Source of the DNA: Pelobates cultripes
Taxonomy: Eukaryota > Chordata > Amphibia > Anura > Pelobatidae
Length of the DNA: 64,000 nt
Reading direction: 5' to 3'
Assembly: GCA_933207985.1 (NCBI GenBank)
Contig: OW240913.1
Coordinates: 261,242,734-261,306,733, forward strand
Positions 1 to 12,571 of the stretch are shown here, piece after piece (within the stretch, counting starts at the first letter, position 1; each line of letters begins with the position of its first letter). Made by a program: the position numbers and the translations under genes. The notes beneath the pieces were generated by a model that did not search any database, had not been told where the DNA came from, and saw only the letters and a list, made by a program, of their open reading frames with translations.

Positions 1-460
1 GCTTCCGCCCCCCCCCACTACCTCCAGGGGGGGGGCACGGCCCACAGCAGATGCCACCGCACGGACACCAGGGGCGGCGGAAGGACCGGGCGCGGAGCAG
101 GCCGTGCGCCACGTGGTCCAGGTGCGCGGCCCTGTTGAAGCCTCAGGCCCGGGCTGCAGCTCCTGTACCGGGCCCGAGGAGGAGAGTTGGGGCTCACAGA
201 GCCCGAGGGAGGGTGCCCAGGGAGGGTGCCCAGGGAGAGCCAGACCGCTGGGGAGGGGAACCTCACCTCCAGGCTGCTGGGGAAGGAGGAGGCCACCATC
301 TGCAGCACCATTACCAGCCCTGAGGGCAGACAGGATGGCTGTAAAACCAGGATCCAGCATCCAGGGCCCCCAGGCAGAAAATCCAGCAAGCCCAGCAACA
401 GGAGGATCACAGGAAACTTGTTGCTGGCCCGGCTCCTAAGTGGCACTGAGGTCAGTCTGA
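1..460. other. CpG-rich segment, unassigned
   Basis: The segment is GC-rich, and bases 50-200 are rich in CpG, unlike the AT-rich DNA that follows. The minus strand is open for 142 codons (446 down to 18). Its first residues include a hydrophobic run (VILLLLGLLDFL), and a donor-like GTGAGG occurs near 269. I recognise no protein family and see no TIR or direct repeat. It could be a CpG island, an exon of an unrecognised gene, or the end of a GC-rich repeat cut by the window edge. Confidence 0.25.
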
Positions 461-1209
461 TCTGTCACCACCCACTTCCTCACATCTCACACTCCCACAT
501 GTAGCATATAGCCAATCATGCATCATCCATCCCACACTCATACATGTGCCCCTGTCCGCTAAGCTGCGCACTCTCCCTGGGGCCTGGACAATTACTGGTA
601 AGGTGCTCTGACAAGGATTCATTATGTATGTAGCTAGGGTTGTTCTTTACCTGGTTGCATCTGCAGGGTTTTACCAAGCATCAACAATGTGAAAAAAGTA
701 AATGCGGTCAGATAGCTTAACATAGGTCTTCATTGGAAGTATTAATTAATATGTCTAGGAAATACACAATTAACTTTTTAGATCATTCTTGGCATGTAAA
801 TAGTCAAAAAGCTTTTCAAAAACATTGACAGTTTTTATATTTCTTAGACGATCTACAAAACCAGTTATTTCTAGCGATGAGCATAAACTGCCTGTTATGA
901 CTGACTTGTGACAGCAACAAACCTTAAACCAACAAATCAAACTGTAATAAAAATTGCAATGTAAACAAATCATAAATCCATTGAATGACCTTTAAAATTC
1001 CGCTCAAGGAAATCCACAAAAACATAAATGATTAGTAAATTACATTTGGTATTTATTAGAAGTATTTTTTTTTTTTTTAATCTAGCTATTTAACTGTGCT
1101 CATTTATGTATTGAGACAAAAGGCACCATGCATTACTTTATCCTCTTATGCCATCCTGAAAATCGAAATGGAGAACTATACTTTAATTTTGCATTCTGTG
1201 AAACAGTGC
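461..1209. other. Intergenic DNA without recognisable gene
   Basis: AT-rich unique-looking DNA with short homopolymer runs. I see no conserved open frame, RNA gene or clear transposon end. Confidence 0.5.
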
Positions 1210-1640
1210 TTAAAGGGGCACTCCAATGCCAAAAAAAAAAAGAAAAAAGATAAAAATCACTGTATAGTAGATATAACCACAGTTAAGCATATATGCATGT
1301 AACTAGGCATTTTTTTTTATATTGGGTGTATATCAGAATAAAACAGTTTTCAAAAGCTGAAGATCTCTTGTTCAAAGCCTTTCCAAGTCCTCCCTTCACT
1401 ATTGTCCCCTAATCACAGACGCCCCAATGCAACTTAATTAAAAGTCTTTGCGAGACAGGTGCTCTGGGAAATTACCTGTTGTATGATTGACAGCCAGGGG
1501 GTGTAACAAGGTTAAATTATCAAAGTGCCAATTTCTATCAAAATCTGTGCTTTTTGTAAAATGATAAAAAGCACACACTCTTCACACATAAAGCACTTCA
1601 GCAAGCTAAAGTGCTTTATGTGTTTGTAGTGTCCCTTTAA
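1210..1640. mobile_element. T2-like TTAA MITE
   Basis: The element begins TTAAAGGGGCACTCC and ends GTAGTGTCCCTTTAA, giving inverted termini that carry the TTAA target duplication. The TTAAAGG terminus matches the T2 MITE family described from Xenopus, which uses TTAA sites like piggyBac. It is about 430 bp and has no coding capacity. Confidence 0.75.
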
Positions 1641-1877
1641 GATGCTGCAAATTTGTCTAAAAACAATCATTTAATGATAGGTGTACGCAGATGAGTAGGG
1701 AGAGCGTTTGTTTGCACCAGAGAACAGCCAGAGGACTGGTGCTATGTTGGTTTACAGTCCCTATTAGCAATGTGGCACAAGGGGAACCAAAGCAGAGGTC
1801 ATGCACCCTCTGCTTCCTCTCTCAATTAAGTTATGCGCCTGGAGGTGCTGTGTGATTGGATGGAATAAGCTAATGAT

Positions 1878-1935
1878 TCAAAGGAACACTATAGGCACCC
1901 AGACCACTTCAGCTCATTGCATACCCTGCAAAGGT
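1878..1935. mobile_element. T2-like MITE terminal fragment
   Basis: The stretch AAGGAACACTATAGGCACCC followed by AGACCACTTCAGC repeats the outer part of the MITEs at 28235 and 37037. The TTAA is lost here and no right end is visible. Confidence 0.6.
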
Positions 1936-2312
1936 TATTATGTCAGATTTTCAGAGTTTCAGTTCTGCAGGGCCCCTTTACCCTTGATGGTAGCTGTTTT
2001 GAAAAGCTTACTTGAGAGCATCTAGACATATTTAAAAATAAAATAAAAAAAAAAGGGGGGGGGGTGGCTGGTTTGATAATTGCCCTGTTTCAGCAGGTTT
2101 GGCAGATACCTGGACACCTTTATGGAGGTATGTCTATTCAGTTGCCATTCGGGCAGCAGAGTCAGTTTCCCAGGAGTGGAGTCATGCTATTGGACACTCT
2201 ATCCAGAGGCCATCATTGGTTTAATAGCACAAACTACTACAGTGAAAAATCAGAGTTGAGTTGATCTTTCTTCAGGGTAGTGGATCATATGTGGGATTGG
2301 CATATATAAGAT

Positions 2313-2425
2313 TACCAAATTAGGGAGTTATCTACTAAACAGCCGAAACACCAAAGTTAAGAAAAGTCAGTTTTTTATTTAATTTTGATTTTTCAACAGG
2401 TAAATAGATAGCTCCCTAATCTGGT
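2313..2425. repeat. Short inverted-repeat element
   Basis: The arms ACCAAATTAGGGAGTTATCTA and TAGATAGCTCCCTAATCTGGT are nearly perfect inverted copies separated by about 70 bp. This is MITE-like; the family is not recognised. Confidence 0.5.
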
Positions 2426-2617
2426 ATCCTTACTAATACCAATATATTTGGGCAGAATAGGCAATTTCCTACACTAAAACAGTTAAAATCAGCAAAGCTT
2501 CTGGCAGTCTTTGAGTTCCCTATCTGGCACCCCCTTAGGCGACCATCTGGGCATCTTGCTATCCCTGCAAAGGATGGATGCCCACAATTTTATCTTGGGT
2601 ATATGTGGCCCGCAAAA

Positions 2618-4340
2618 TTAAAGGGGGTGATCCTTTGCCAACCCCTGCTGTATGAGATAGAACAGAAAGTCTGATCCTCCTCTGCTAACATCTTCTCTCT
2701 CACAGGTGAGGAAGCATATAGGGGGTGTATTGGGTGAGAAGAAGACATTAATGGCATGAAGGTGGAGGGTCTGTGTCATTTGTGGCATTGAGCAAGAGGG
2801 CATGTGGCATCAGAAGTCAAATATTACAGAACTGACATTGACACTCAAATGATGCTGCTGGAGTTGGAGTTACACTTCCAGCAGCAAAAGGATTCCTGGC
2901 ACCATGACCCCTTCAAATCACTAAAGTGGTCATGGTGTTTGGAGTAACCATTTAAAGTCTATTTTTTTCTGTGTGGATTTATATGCCGTTAATATTAATA
3001 GTTTTATGTTTTTGAATAGTTTATGAATTAGTACTGCATAAGTATAAATAATTAGGTAAAGCATTTTCCTACATACTGAGTTATACATAACTTGCAATAT
3101 ATATTTTTTTTTTTACCAGTAGAGACTCTTGTGCTTGAATATGGCACTAAAAAGCCCTCTATACCTTTTGTAGGGTTTTTCACTAAAGTGAGAATTTACA
3201 GTGAATTTAGAATGAATTTCAAATTTAAGGTCAACACTATAAAAGTTTTCTAAGTCAGCCATTATTTCAGTTTGGTTGCTCTGTCATTAAATGTGAAATT
3301 CACTTTAGTTTATAAACCTGAATGGGCACTGCAAGCATAGTTAAACAGGCGCTCACAGTGCCCTTTCTCTCAGCCCTCCTACTATAAGGTTACAAAGCAG
3401 GACTGCTGGCATAACATGTATCTGTGTGACTTGGCAGGTCTCATAGGGGGAGTTGTCAAGTCCCAGGTCTGGAGTCTAGTACCCTACTATATTAAAACTT
3501 TACCAACCGCCACTAGGTGTTATGTGTATGTTACAATATGAATTTATTATAAAGTGTTTCCAATTTTTCCTTATTTTGTTTTGTGCATGAGTTCTGCATC
3601 ATCCTCATCTGTGTATTAGTTTTCAATGTAGCATGTTAGAGTAAGGTGTACTATAAAAGCATCATAACAACTCCAGCTTATTGTAGTGGTTATAGTGTAA
3701 GGAGTCTTTAAAAAGGTACGTCTCTTTTCAAGCCAATTTTATGAATTGCGAGTCACTGATTGCCTGAGAACATTAGCTGACCAATCTCAGCCAATCAGTG
3801 GCGCCCCTGCCCATCGGCACTCCACGCTTCCTGGAAGTGACATTTTAGAGGCAGGATACCATCTGGGGGGGAGTAGAGATTGACACTGGAGGCATCTTTG
3901 AGGTAAGAGTGCATCTAAGGGCCTCCTGACACCATAACAACTTAATTCTGATAAAGTTGTTATGGTGCCTGGCGTGTTCCTTTAAGTTGTTCCCTCTATC
4001 AAATCCTCCTCTGCTGACGTCACTCCCCATAGTGTCCAGGAGAAAACATGCTGATGGGAGGATATGGGAGGCACGGAGGGAGGCATAGCCACTGCCATTA
4101 AACGCCTGTTTCCTATCCGTACTGACGTTCATTATAGACAGAATTTACATTAGTCAGCCTGGAACTTTTGTTCCTAATTCCCTAATGACGTCCCAGTGAC
4201 ACTGCTAGAGGTGAAGTTACACCTCCGCAGCAGAAATGATAAACTTTGTATGTAAAGCAAAATGCTGCACACACAGACTACATGCACTATGACCACTTCA
4301 AATCATTGAAGTAGTCATGGTGCCTGAAATAGCCCTTTAA
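2618..4340. mobile_element. Cluster of T2-like MITE remnants
   Basis: Right termini ending in TTTAA occur at 2952-2955, 3708-3711, 3982-3985 and 4337-4340. Each is preceded by the family's inner motif in a form such as GTCATGGTGCCTGGAGTAAC. TTAAAGGG at 2618 is a plausible left end for the first copy. Several copies share an internal ATCCTCCTCTGCTGAC segment. They are probably three or four adjoining or nested copies. Exact pairing of ends is uncertain. Confidence 0.5.
3173..3318. repeat. Palindromic MITE, CACTAAAGTGAGAA family (copy 1)
   Basis: The left end reads TTTTTCACTAAAGTGAGAA and the right end is its rough inverse (AAATTCACTTTAGT). Copies of the same element occur at 12165, 14645 and 40160, so it is a dispersed palindromic MITE. 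It is non-coding. Confidence 0.6.
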
Positions 4341-5172
4341 TTTTAACTGAAGAGCAAACAATGCACTTTGTCTTAATTTTGTGTGTTAATTATTTTAATT
4401 AAATTATATGCTTTATGTGTCATACCATGTCTACCAAGACGTCAGTATGGACAAACAGAAAACAGAACACAAATACTGGAGAATTTTTCAAAATCCATGT
4501 TCATGGAAAGATTAAAAATTCCGTTCCGTTAAAGAAACGAAAGTTTTGTTAGTGATATATTCTCTTTATTGTCTTGTCTATTTAAAATCACATAGATCAA
4601 GGATGCTTTTATGTCTCTGAAAATATGTATTAGTATAGTGACTCACTCATAGATAACCTTATCAACTACAGTGTTTATTTAATAAAAATAATGGATCTGT
4701 TGTCAATAGCGATGCATGCTATGGGATTTACAAGATATGTCATTTTATTGCACTAGATTTACTTTGGAGCTAATAAGTACTTTCATTGGTAATAAGTACA
4801 AGAAAGACGACTATAAACTAAATCAATGTTAGATAACAGGCAAAATGATCTTGTTCAGCTTAGTGTATTTGACACTGCATGCAAGGAATGGAACAGCTGC
4901 CAACTATTCAATAGCAATTTTAATATTTTGTACAGTGTACTGTTATTTGTAAATAAAGCTATTCAATGTGGTGTTATCTTAATCTAAAATCCTTAGAGTG
5001 TTTTAGAGCTATGGCAGGAATACAGAAGCAGCTGTCCCCATACAAAGAGTATTAACCAAAGCAAGGTGTATCCGGCTTTTGCTGCTTGCTTGCAGGTGAC
5101 TTACTAAGTGCACTAAGCTAGACAGTTGTATACTTTGCTGTGTATCCAGAGAAAAGAGCATGCTACATAGAC
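4341..5172 (+). other. Upstream flank of GPRC6A
   Basis: AT-rich sequence leading to the first coding exon. It should hold the promoter and 5' UTR, but I cannot place a TATA box, initiator or upstream non-coding exon with confidence. The reading frame of exon 1 stays open from 5140 but has no ATG before 5173. Confidence 0.4.
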
Positions 5173-5366
5173 ATGGCACTGTGCGGACTACTAATCATCA
5201 TTGGGATATTTCGTAATGGGATATACTGCTGCAAGACCCCAAATGATTTTGTTGGAGCTAGATCTCGAGGGGACATTATGATTGGTGGATTGTTAGCCGT
5301 ACATGGTAGAATGATGACTTCACATAAAGGATATCCAAAAATACCTGTTATAGAGAGTTGTGCAGG
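5173..5366 (+). CDS. GPRC6A: GPRC6A coding exon 1
   Basis: It encodes residues 1-64 plus two bases of codon 65. The ATG at 5173 is chosen because the next residues form a hydrophobic signal peptide ([11 protein letters not shown]) and then KTPNDFV, matching the mature N-terminus of the family. The donor is GG|GTAAGT at 5367, a strong phase 2 site. The conserved [12 protein letters not shown] segment starts the ligand-binding domain. Confidence 0.92.
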
Positions 5367-6459
5367 GTAAGTATCATTTTCTGACATGGGTGGCGTTGTA
5401 GAATAGATATGTGGATTATGATGAATAAAATGTGAGCACAAGATTATTTAATAAATAAGAATCTAGGTCTTAAGGGATTCTAGAAGAAAACACTGAAAGG
5501 CACTGCGGATTTGATTTAAATCAAGTCGCTTTCAATCACAATTTAAATCACCATTTAAAATTACTAGACAGTAAGACTCGATTTAAATAATGATTTTTTA
5601 ACGTAAATACTCATTTTTGCTGGTTGTAATAATTTTTAATATTTGCAACCAGACGAAGATTTCACATTTAGAATATTTACTTTTTCAGATTGGTTATCAG
5701 TTATATTAAGACTGATTTTGTTTTATCATTAGAAATAGATAACGATGAAATTATTGCAAGGTAAATGATTTCTAGTTTGACAAGTTAATCACTCCTATTT
5801 AAAGAACAATTTAAATTAAAGGTATTCATTGTGTACATAGATTTGCAAAATAACATTTGGATTAAGATCCTTTTCTGACTTTGTATCTTTGTATTATACC
5901 ATTTTTGCTGTGAAATAGTGCATGTTATCTCTGCTGACCTCAAGTGTAATTAACTTGGATTAATGGGATTCAATTCTGAAAATGTAAATATTATTTGAAT
6001 ATACATGCTATATAACTATTAAATATTTCAGGCTGAGTAACATTTAGACTATCACTTGTCATAAATAGAAAACTATATTTAGATTGATTTCTCCTTCAAA
6101 ATCAATTTAAAAAAAAAAAATCAGATTTGTTTTTAATTTAAAAATAATCATGAGTTTTATTCAAATATATGTTACGACCAAGTAGTAAAAAAAACCTCTA
6201 AAATAAATGCCCATTTGAAAATCAATTTTAATGATTAGATATCACTGATCCTGATTATTTCTAAATAAATAAAATATAAATAAGGTGCAGCCCATGTCTT
6301 TTAACCCCTTAAGGGCTAAGGCAGTTGTACAAGTTGTGATCAAAACAAAATGTAAACAAAACTTTGAATTTGCACACTATGTCTGTTCAACCAGAATTCA
6401 CCTCTGTGTATATATAATTTTTATTTATTTTTTTATTATTTTTTTTTAGTTTGTTTATT

Positions 6460-6495
<36 letters not shown>

Positions 6496-6837
6496 CATAC
6501 ATACATACACAAAATAAAGAATCCAGCGCACTCGCTTATTCACTAAACAAAGATTTCAAATCTTAGAGATTGTAATAGTTTTATTTAAAAACACCTCACC
6601 TAGGCAAAAAATTATGGGGGTTTAGTTACATTATATGATCATACATTGCATAAGCCTGCTAATTACATCAAAGTACCCCATATTCGGAGGTGTTTTTAAA
6701 TAAAACTACTACAATCTCTAAGATTTGAAATCATTGTTTAGTGAATAAGCGAGTGCGCTGAATTCTGTATTTGGTATATTTTGGCCCCAGCAGCACCCTA
6801 TAATGTATGCATGTTCAGATGAGTTCAGCCCTCTTGG

Positions 6838-6895
<58 letters not shown>

Positions 6896-9800
6896 TAAAT
6901 TAATATAATTCTAAGTGTATTTTAAAATTTATATATATTATATATTAATATTGACATTAACTTAAAGACATAGTGTGTATGTATGTATATATATATATAC
7001 TTCGATCATATATAGATTATATCTATATATGATCGAAGTATATATAATTTACTTTTACACTGTTTTTAAACTTTATTGAACTTTCTTCTAGGCATCAGGG
7101 GGATTGCCTGTCATTCCAGGCAGGTCCCCTGCAGGCACTGCTGTGCACGGCTATTCTGTCCATGTGATAGCGACCTCATAGTGATCACATGGCCCGGGAG
7201 GGCCGGATCAGCAGCAAGGGGACTACCTGGGATGCCAGGCAAGCCCCCCCATCACGACCGCCGATGTGGGATTGCTGGCAAGCTGGTACAGTGCCTTGGA
7301 AAAGTATTCACCCCCCTTGACTTTTTACCTAGTTTGTTACATTACAGCCTTAAGTTCAATGTTTTATTAATCTGATTTTTATGTGATGGATCAGAACACA
7401 GTAGTCTAAGTTGGTGAAGTGAAATGAGAAAAATATATACATAAAACTATATTTTAGAAATAGAAAACAGAAAATTAGCATGTGCGTATGTATTCACCCC
7501 CTTTGTCATGAAGCCAATAAAAAGCTCTAGTGCAACCAATTACCTTCAGAAGTCGCATAATTAGTGAAATGATGTCCATCTGTGTGCAATCTAAGTGTCA
7601 CGTGATCTATCATTACATATACACACCTTTTTTGAAAGGCCCCAGAGCAACACCTAAGCAAGAGGCACCACTAACCAAACACTGCCATGAAGACCAATGA
7701 ACTCTCCAAACAAGTAAGGGACAATGTTGTTGAGAAGTACAAGTCAGCGTTAGGTTATAAAAAAAATCCCAAACTTTGATGATCCACAGGAGCACCATCA
7801 AATCTATCATAACCAAATGGAAAGAACATGGCACAACAGCAAATCTGCCAAGAGACGGCCGCCCACCAAAACTCAAGGAGGGCATTATGAAAGAGCAGCA
7901 CAGAGACCTAAGGTAACCCTGGAGGAGGTGCAGAGTTCCACAGCACAGACTGGAGTATCTGTACATCGGTCGACAATAAGCCGTATGCTACATAGAGTTG
8001 GGCTTTATGGCAGAGTGGCCAGAAGAAAGCCATTACTTTCAGCAAAAAACAAAATGGCGCGAAAAGGCATGTGGGAGACTCTCAAAATGTATGGAGGAAG
8101 GTGATCTGCTCTGATGAGACTAAAATTGAAAACGCTATGTCTGGCTCAAACCCAACACATCACATCACCCAAAGAACACCATATTTTTCAGCAGCCGGGA
8201 CTGGGAAATTGGTCAGAGTTGAGGGAAAGATGGATGGTGCTAAATACAGAGATATTCTTGAGCAAAACCTGTACCAGGCAAGGACGGAGGTTCACCTTCC
8301 AGCAGGACAATGACCCCAAACACACTGCTAAAGCAACACCTGAGTGGTTTAAGGGTAAACATGTAAATGTGTTGGAAGGCCTAGTCAAAGCCCAGACCTC
8401 AATCCAATAGAAATCTGTGGTCAGACTTAAACATTGCTGTTCACAAGCGCAAACCATCCAACTTGAAGGAGCTGGAGCAGTTTTGCAAGGAGGAATGGGC
8501 AAAAATCCCAGTGGTAAGATGTGGCAAGCTCATAGAGACTTATCCAAAGCGACTTGGAGCTGTGATTGCGGCAAAAGGTGACTCTACAAAGTATTGACTT
8601 TAGGGGGGTGCGCACTTATGCACATTGACTTTTTCTGTTATTTTGTCCTATTTGTTGCTTGCTTCACAATAAAAAAAAATCTTCAAAGTTGTGGGCATGG
8701 TCTGTAAATTAAATGATGCAAATCCTCAAACAATCCATGTTAATTCCAGGTTGTGAGGCAACAAAACACGAAAAGTGCCAAGGGGGTGAATACTTTTGCA
8801 AGGCACTGGAAGTGCATAGGATGGCGGGGACGTACTATGCCACCCACTGGCATTTAGGACCCGGTTCCCAAGGGCGGCATAGTACGCCCGCTGTCCTTAA
8901 GGCATCATTTTCCTGCTTGGATTATTGCTGTTTACTAAAAATATGATCTCAGTAACAGTGTAATTCTGATTTGCATGTTTATGAAATTTGAACGATCATT
9001 TACTATTTTGCATTTTTATTGTTTTAGGTTTGAAATACAAGGCTTACTGCAAATGTTGGCTATGATTCATGCTATTGAGACAATAAACAATTCCTCACTC
9101 ATACCAGGAATAAAACTTGGGTATGAAATTTATGACACTTGCTCGGAAACTAGACTGGGTGTATTGGCAACAATGCGATTTCTTACAACATTTAATTCAA
9201 CGGAAGACACTTTAAAATTTCAATGTAACTACACAGACAATACACCGAAAATTAAGGCCGTCATTGGAGCCAGTTATTCAGAAGTTTCTATAACTATTGC
9301 AAAAATGCTAAACACACAACTTATTCCACAGGTGGGTGTTCAATAAAGTAAACATTTATTTTTATGTTGGGAAATGTATACTGTCATTTTCTTAAATGCA
9401 TTTAACCTGTAGTACAGTGGTGCTCAAAAGTTTGCATACCCTTGGTGAACTGTTAATGGATGTACCATTTTCAAAGAAAACATGAGTGAGCAGGCAAAAC
9501 ACATTTATTTTATTTCTTATGGGATTCATATGCAACTGTTTGTTATAACAGAGTGGCACATTCATAAAACAAAATATGGTAAAGAAAAAAATTAAATGAC
9601 TCCTGTTCAAAAGTCTGCATACCCTTAGTTCTGAATACTGTGTATTTTCCACTTTAGCATCAATGAGAGCATGCAGTGTTTTGTAATAATTGTCTATGAG
9701 GCCCCAAATTCTTGCAGGTGGTATAGCTGCCCATTGGTCTTGGCAAAATGCCTCCAGGTCATGCAAAGTCTTTGGTCGTCTTGCATAAACCGCACGTTTG

Positions 9801-10624
9801 AGATCTCACCAGAGTGGCTCGGTGATATTTATTTATAAAATATTTTACCAGGATGGATACATTGAGATTTCTCTCGTTTTCAAGTATGTCCTGGGTCTTT
9901 GTCCACAAAACTTCGCATTGTTACATTAGGATACAATATTCAAACTATATATAAACACACACATATAAATTTACTTCAGAAGTTTCTATAACTATTGCAA
10001 AAATGCTAAACACACAACTTTTTCCACAGGTGGGTATTTAATAAAGTAAAAACATATATATTTTTATGTTGGGAAACGTATACTGTCATTTTCTTAAATA
10101 TATATTACTCCATTTGTTATATTACAAAAGCTAAATAAAAGTTAAGCAATGTAACCATGGTTTGAGCACCTGTTTGCCACCTTACATAGAAGCAACACTT
10201 TGATTCAAGGGAAGCTCAGTTTATCATTTTGGCACCTTTAAGGTTCCTGTCACTCACCTGAGGGAACTCTTTGAATGTCACCCTGTTTTATAGTAGGAAG
10301 CCATGTCCAAACATATTCTATGTGCTTTAAGTAAGGTACCTGTCTATTGCACAGTTGACTTTATTTGTTGCAGAAAAAATAATTATGTATGCTACTTAAT
10401 TGTCATGTCTATACTTTCTGTCTCAGTATACACCATGAGGTCAGAACAGGAAATAGTTATCTCATCAATAGTTGGACTTATGACTCCATATTATATAGAA
10501 TGTGTGACATGCATGACAATTAAGTCCATAGTTAGGAACCATAAACATGACACCTGTCAATTAATTTCACATACCATGAGTGGCATTAATGACAATTATT
10601 TAAGTAACAGCCAACATCCACACA

Positions 10625-10661
<37 letters not shown>

Positions 10662-11535
10662 AAGGAGTAGTGGGAGCATTCAAAAGGACTTCTTTTCGAT
10701 ATTTTCTTTTATTGTTGTATCACATTTGTGCAAAAGATATCAATCAACGTTTCAACCAGGGACGTATTAGCCGCGTCATTTTTCAGGGGGCGGCACTGGC
10801 TGATGGTCGGGCGGGCGGCTGGCAAGGGAGCTCTTCCTCTGAGCGGTCTGCTCAGCAACCTCGCATGCCACAGAGTGAGGCTGGGAGCCGGAATATGACG
10901 TCATATGACTCTGTGGCGCGTGAGGGAGCTGAGCAGACCACTCAGAGGAAGAGCTCCCTCGCCAGCCGCCTGCCAAGCAGCCCGATCGGCAGCCACTGGA
11001 CCCCAGGGAGTTAGAGAACTCTCCCCCCCTCCCAGCATTCCCAAAGGTAAGGGGGGGGTGTTAAATTAAAAAAAAAAGTGTTAATGTGAGTGATTGTGTG
11101 TGTCTGACTGTGTGTGTGTGTGTTTGTGTCTGACTGTGTGTTTCTGTCTGTGTGTGTGTCTGACTGTGTGTGTGAGTGTGTGTTTGTGTCTGTGTTTGTG
11201 TCTGACTGTGTGTGTGTGAGTGTGTGTTTGTGTCTGTTTGTGTGTCTGACTGTGTGTGTGTCTGTGTGTGTGTGTTTGTGTCTGACTGTGTGTGTGTGTC
11301 TGACTGTTTGTGTGTGTCTGACTGTGTGTGTGTGTATTTAGAAGGTAGGGCAGGGGGGAGGGTTGGGTGGGGGTGGCGCGGGAGGAGGTGGGCGCCTGAG
11401 TTTTGTCCTGCCTAGGGCAGCACAAAACCAGGATACACCACTGGTTTCAACCCCTATATATTGTATGCTGGGGATGCACCTGGGCAAGAATTCCACTACC
11501 TACCACATTAGAGGGTGAGTGTCAAGTTAATCTTG

Positions 11536-11571
<36 letters not shown>

Positions 11572-12493
11572 TATGTGTGTGTGTATATATATTATAGTAG
11601 TACATTGTATATATAATTATGCTTAGAATAAAAAGTTAAAGTGCCAAAGGACAAACTAGCTCTTCCCTAAACTCAATGACTTTAGTTGTACTTGTATACA
11701 GTAGGGTGCCATCTTATGATCGTATGCCTTTGCAATGCTCGTAAAGTGATCGATTGAGATCTTTGCATGTTTTCTTCTCTATAAAAAATAGTTTTTTCCT
11801 CTATATTATTTAATTATATATGGCAGCGATGGCCTTGTATTCAACCAATTTAATTTAGGTTTGTAATCCAGCTTCTATTCGAGAAGTGTAAAATCTTAAA
11901 TGAAACAAACAAACATCACATCCCTTCAGTTGCAGTTCAGCTAGACATTTTATAGAATATTTTACTGAGTATTTTGGGATATTTCATATATCTGGGCATA
12001 TGTCATTGCATCTTAATCTTAAGTAGCCCAAGTAAAACTTTGATCGGTCAGTTGGAAGGACCTTGTAACTTTTGGGGTTGTAAGAAAGCAATCAAGATAT
12101 TGACACATCTAACTTATTTTTTCCCTTCACATCCTCCCACATGATGCTTTGCGACACCCACAAGGTTATTCAATAAAGTAAGAATTGTCATGAATTCAAA
12201 GTAAACTTTTAATTTCAAGCCAACATAGCCAATCTGAAATCAAGATTGACTTGGACATGTTTCCATTTTGTTGATTTTGACCTAAATTTTGAAATTCACT
12301 TCGAATTCCTGGCAATTCTCATTTTAGTAAATAACCCTGACAGTGGGTTATAAAAAATTGTCAAGACTCATAAGAAAGGCAAATTTGCAGCAATTGTTTT
12401 ATATTATCCATTATATATTATGGAATGGAAAGAATGGGTCACCCAAATGTATTATACTATTTAAAAAAAAACTGTTTTGACACAAACTACACT

Positions 12494-12571
<78 letters not shown>

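Larger units (their letters stand above)
6301..8900. mobile_element. piggyBac-like non-autonomous element, split by Tc1
   Basis: It begins TTAACCCCTTAAGGGC and ends near CTGTCCTTAAGG, with TTAA at both edges (6301-6304 and 8897-8900). The inner right part has a hairpin of GTACTATGCC and GGCATAGTAC. The 80-bp element at 35697 shares the TTAACCCCTTAAGG end. The body also holds the inverted repeat at 6514, AT microsatellites and the Tc1 insertion at 7289-8808. No piggyBac transposase is encoded. Whether one element spans the whole interval is inferred. Confidence 0.45.
10757..11443. mobile_element. hAT-type non-autonomous element A with 8-bp TSD
   Basis: The left end is CAGGGACGTATTAGCC and the right end, inverted, is CAGTGGTGTATCCTGG. 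Perfect 8-bp direct repeats GTTTCAAC flank it at 10749-10756 and 11444-11451. CAG termini and an 8-bp duplication fit the hAT superfamily. Inside are a GC-rich hairpin, an AAAGGTAAG motif at 11045 and a GT-rich microsatellite. It encodes no protein. Confidence 0.8.

Noticed and set aside
5140..5172. Eleven extra residues upstream of the GPRC6A start
   Set aside because: The first codon there is GTG, not ATG, and the residues are charged and would precede the signal peptide.
9332..9346. Read-through of exon 2 to a stop
   Set aside because: The CAG|GTGGGT donor and in-frame continuation at 12636 match the family.
10303..10659. 118-codon frame in intron 2
   Set aside because: It has no domain or splice context and ends in a TA microsatellite.
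11081..11425. Histidine-threonine or cysteine-valine open frames
   Set aside because: They are translations of a GT/CA microsatellite.
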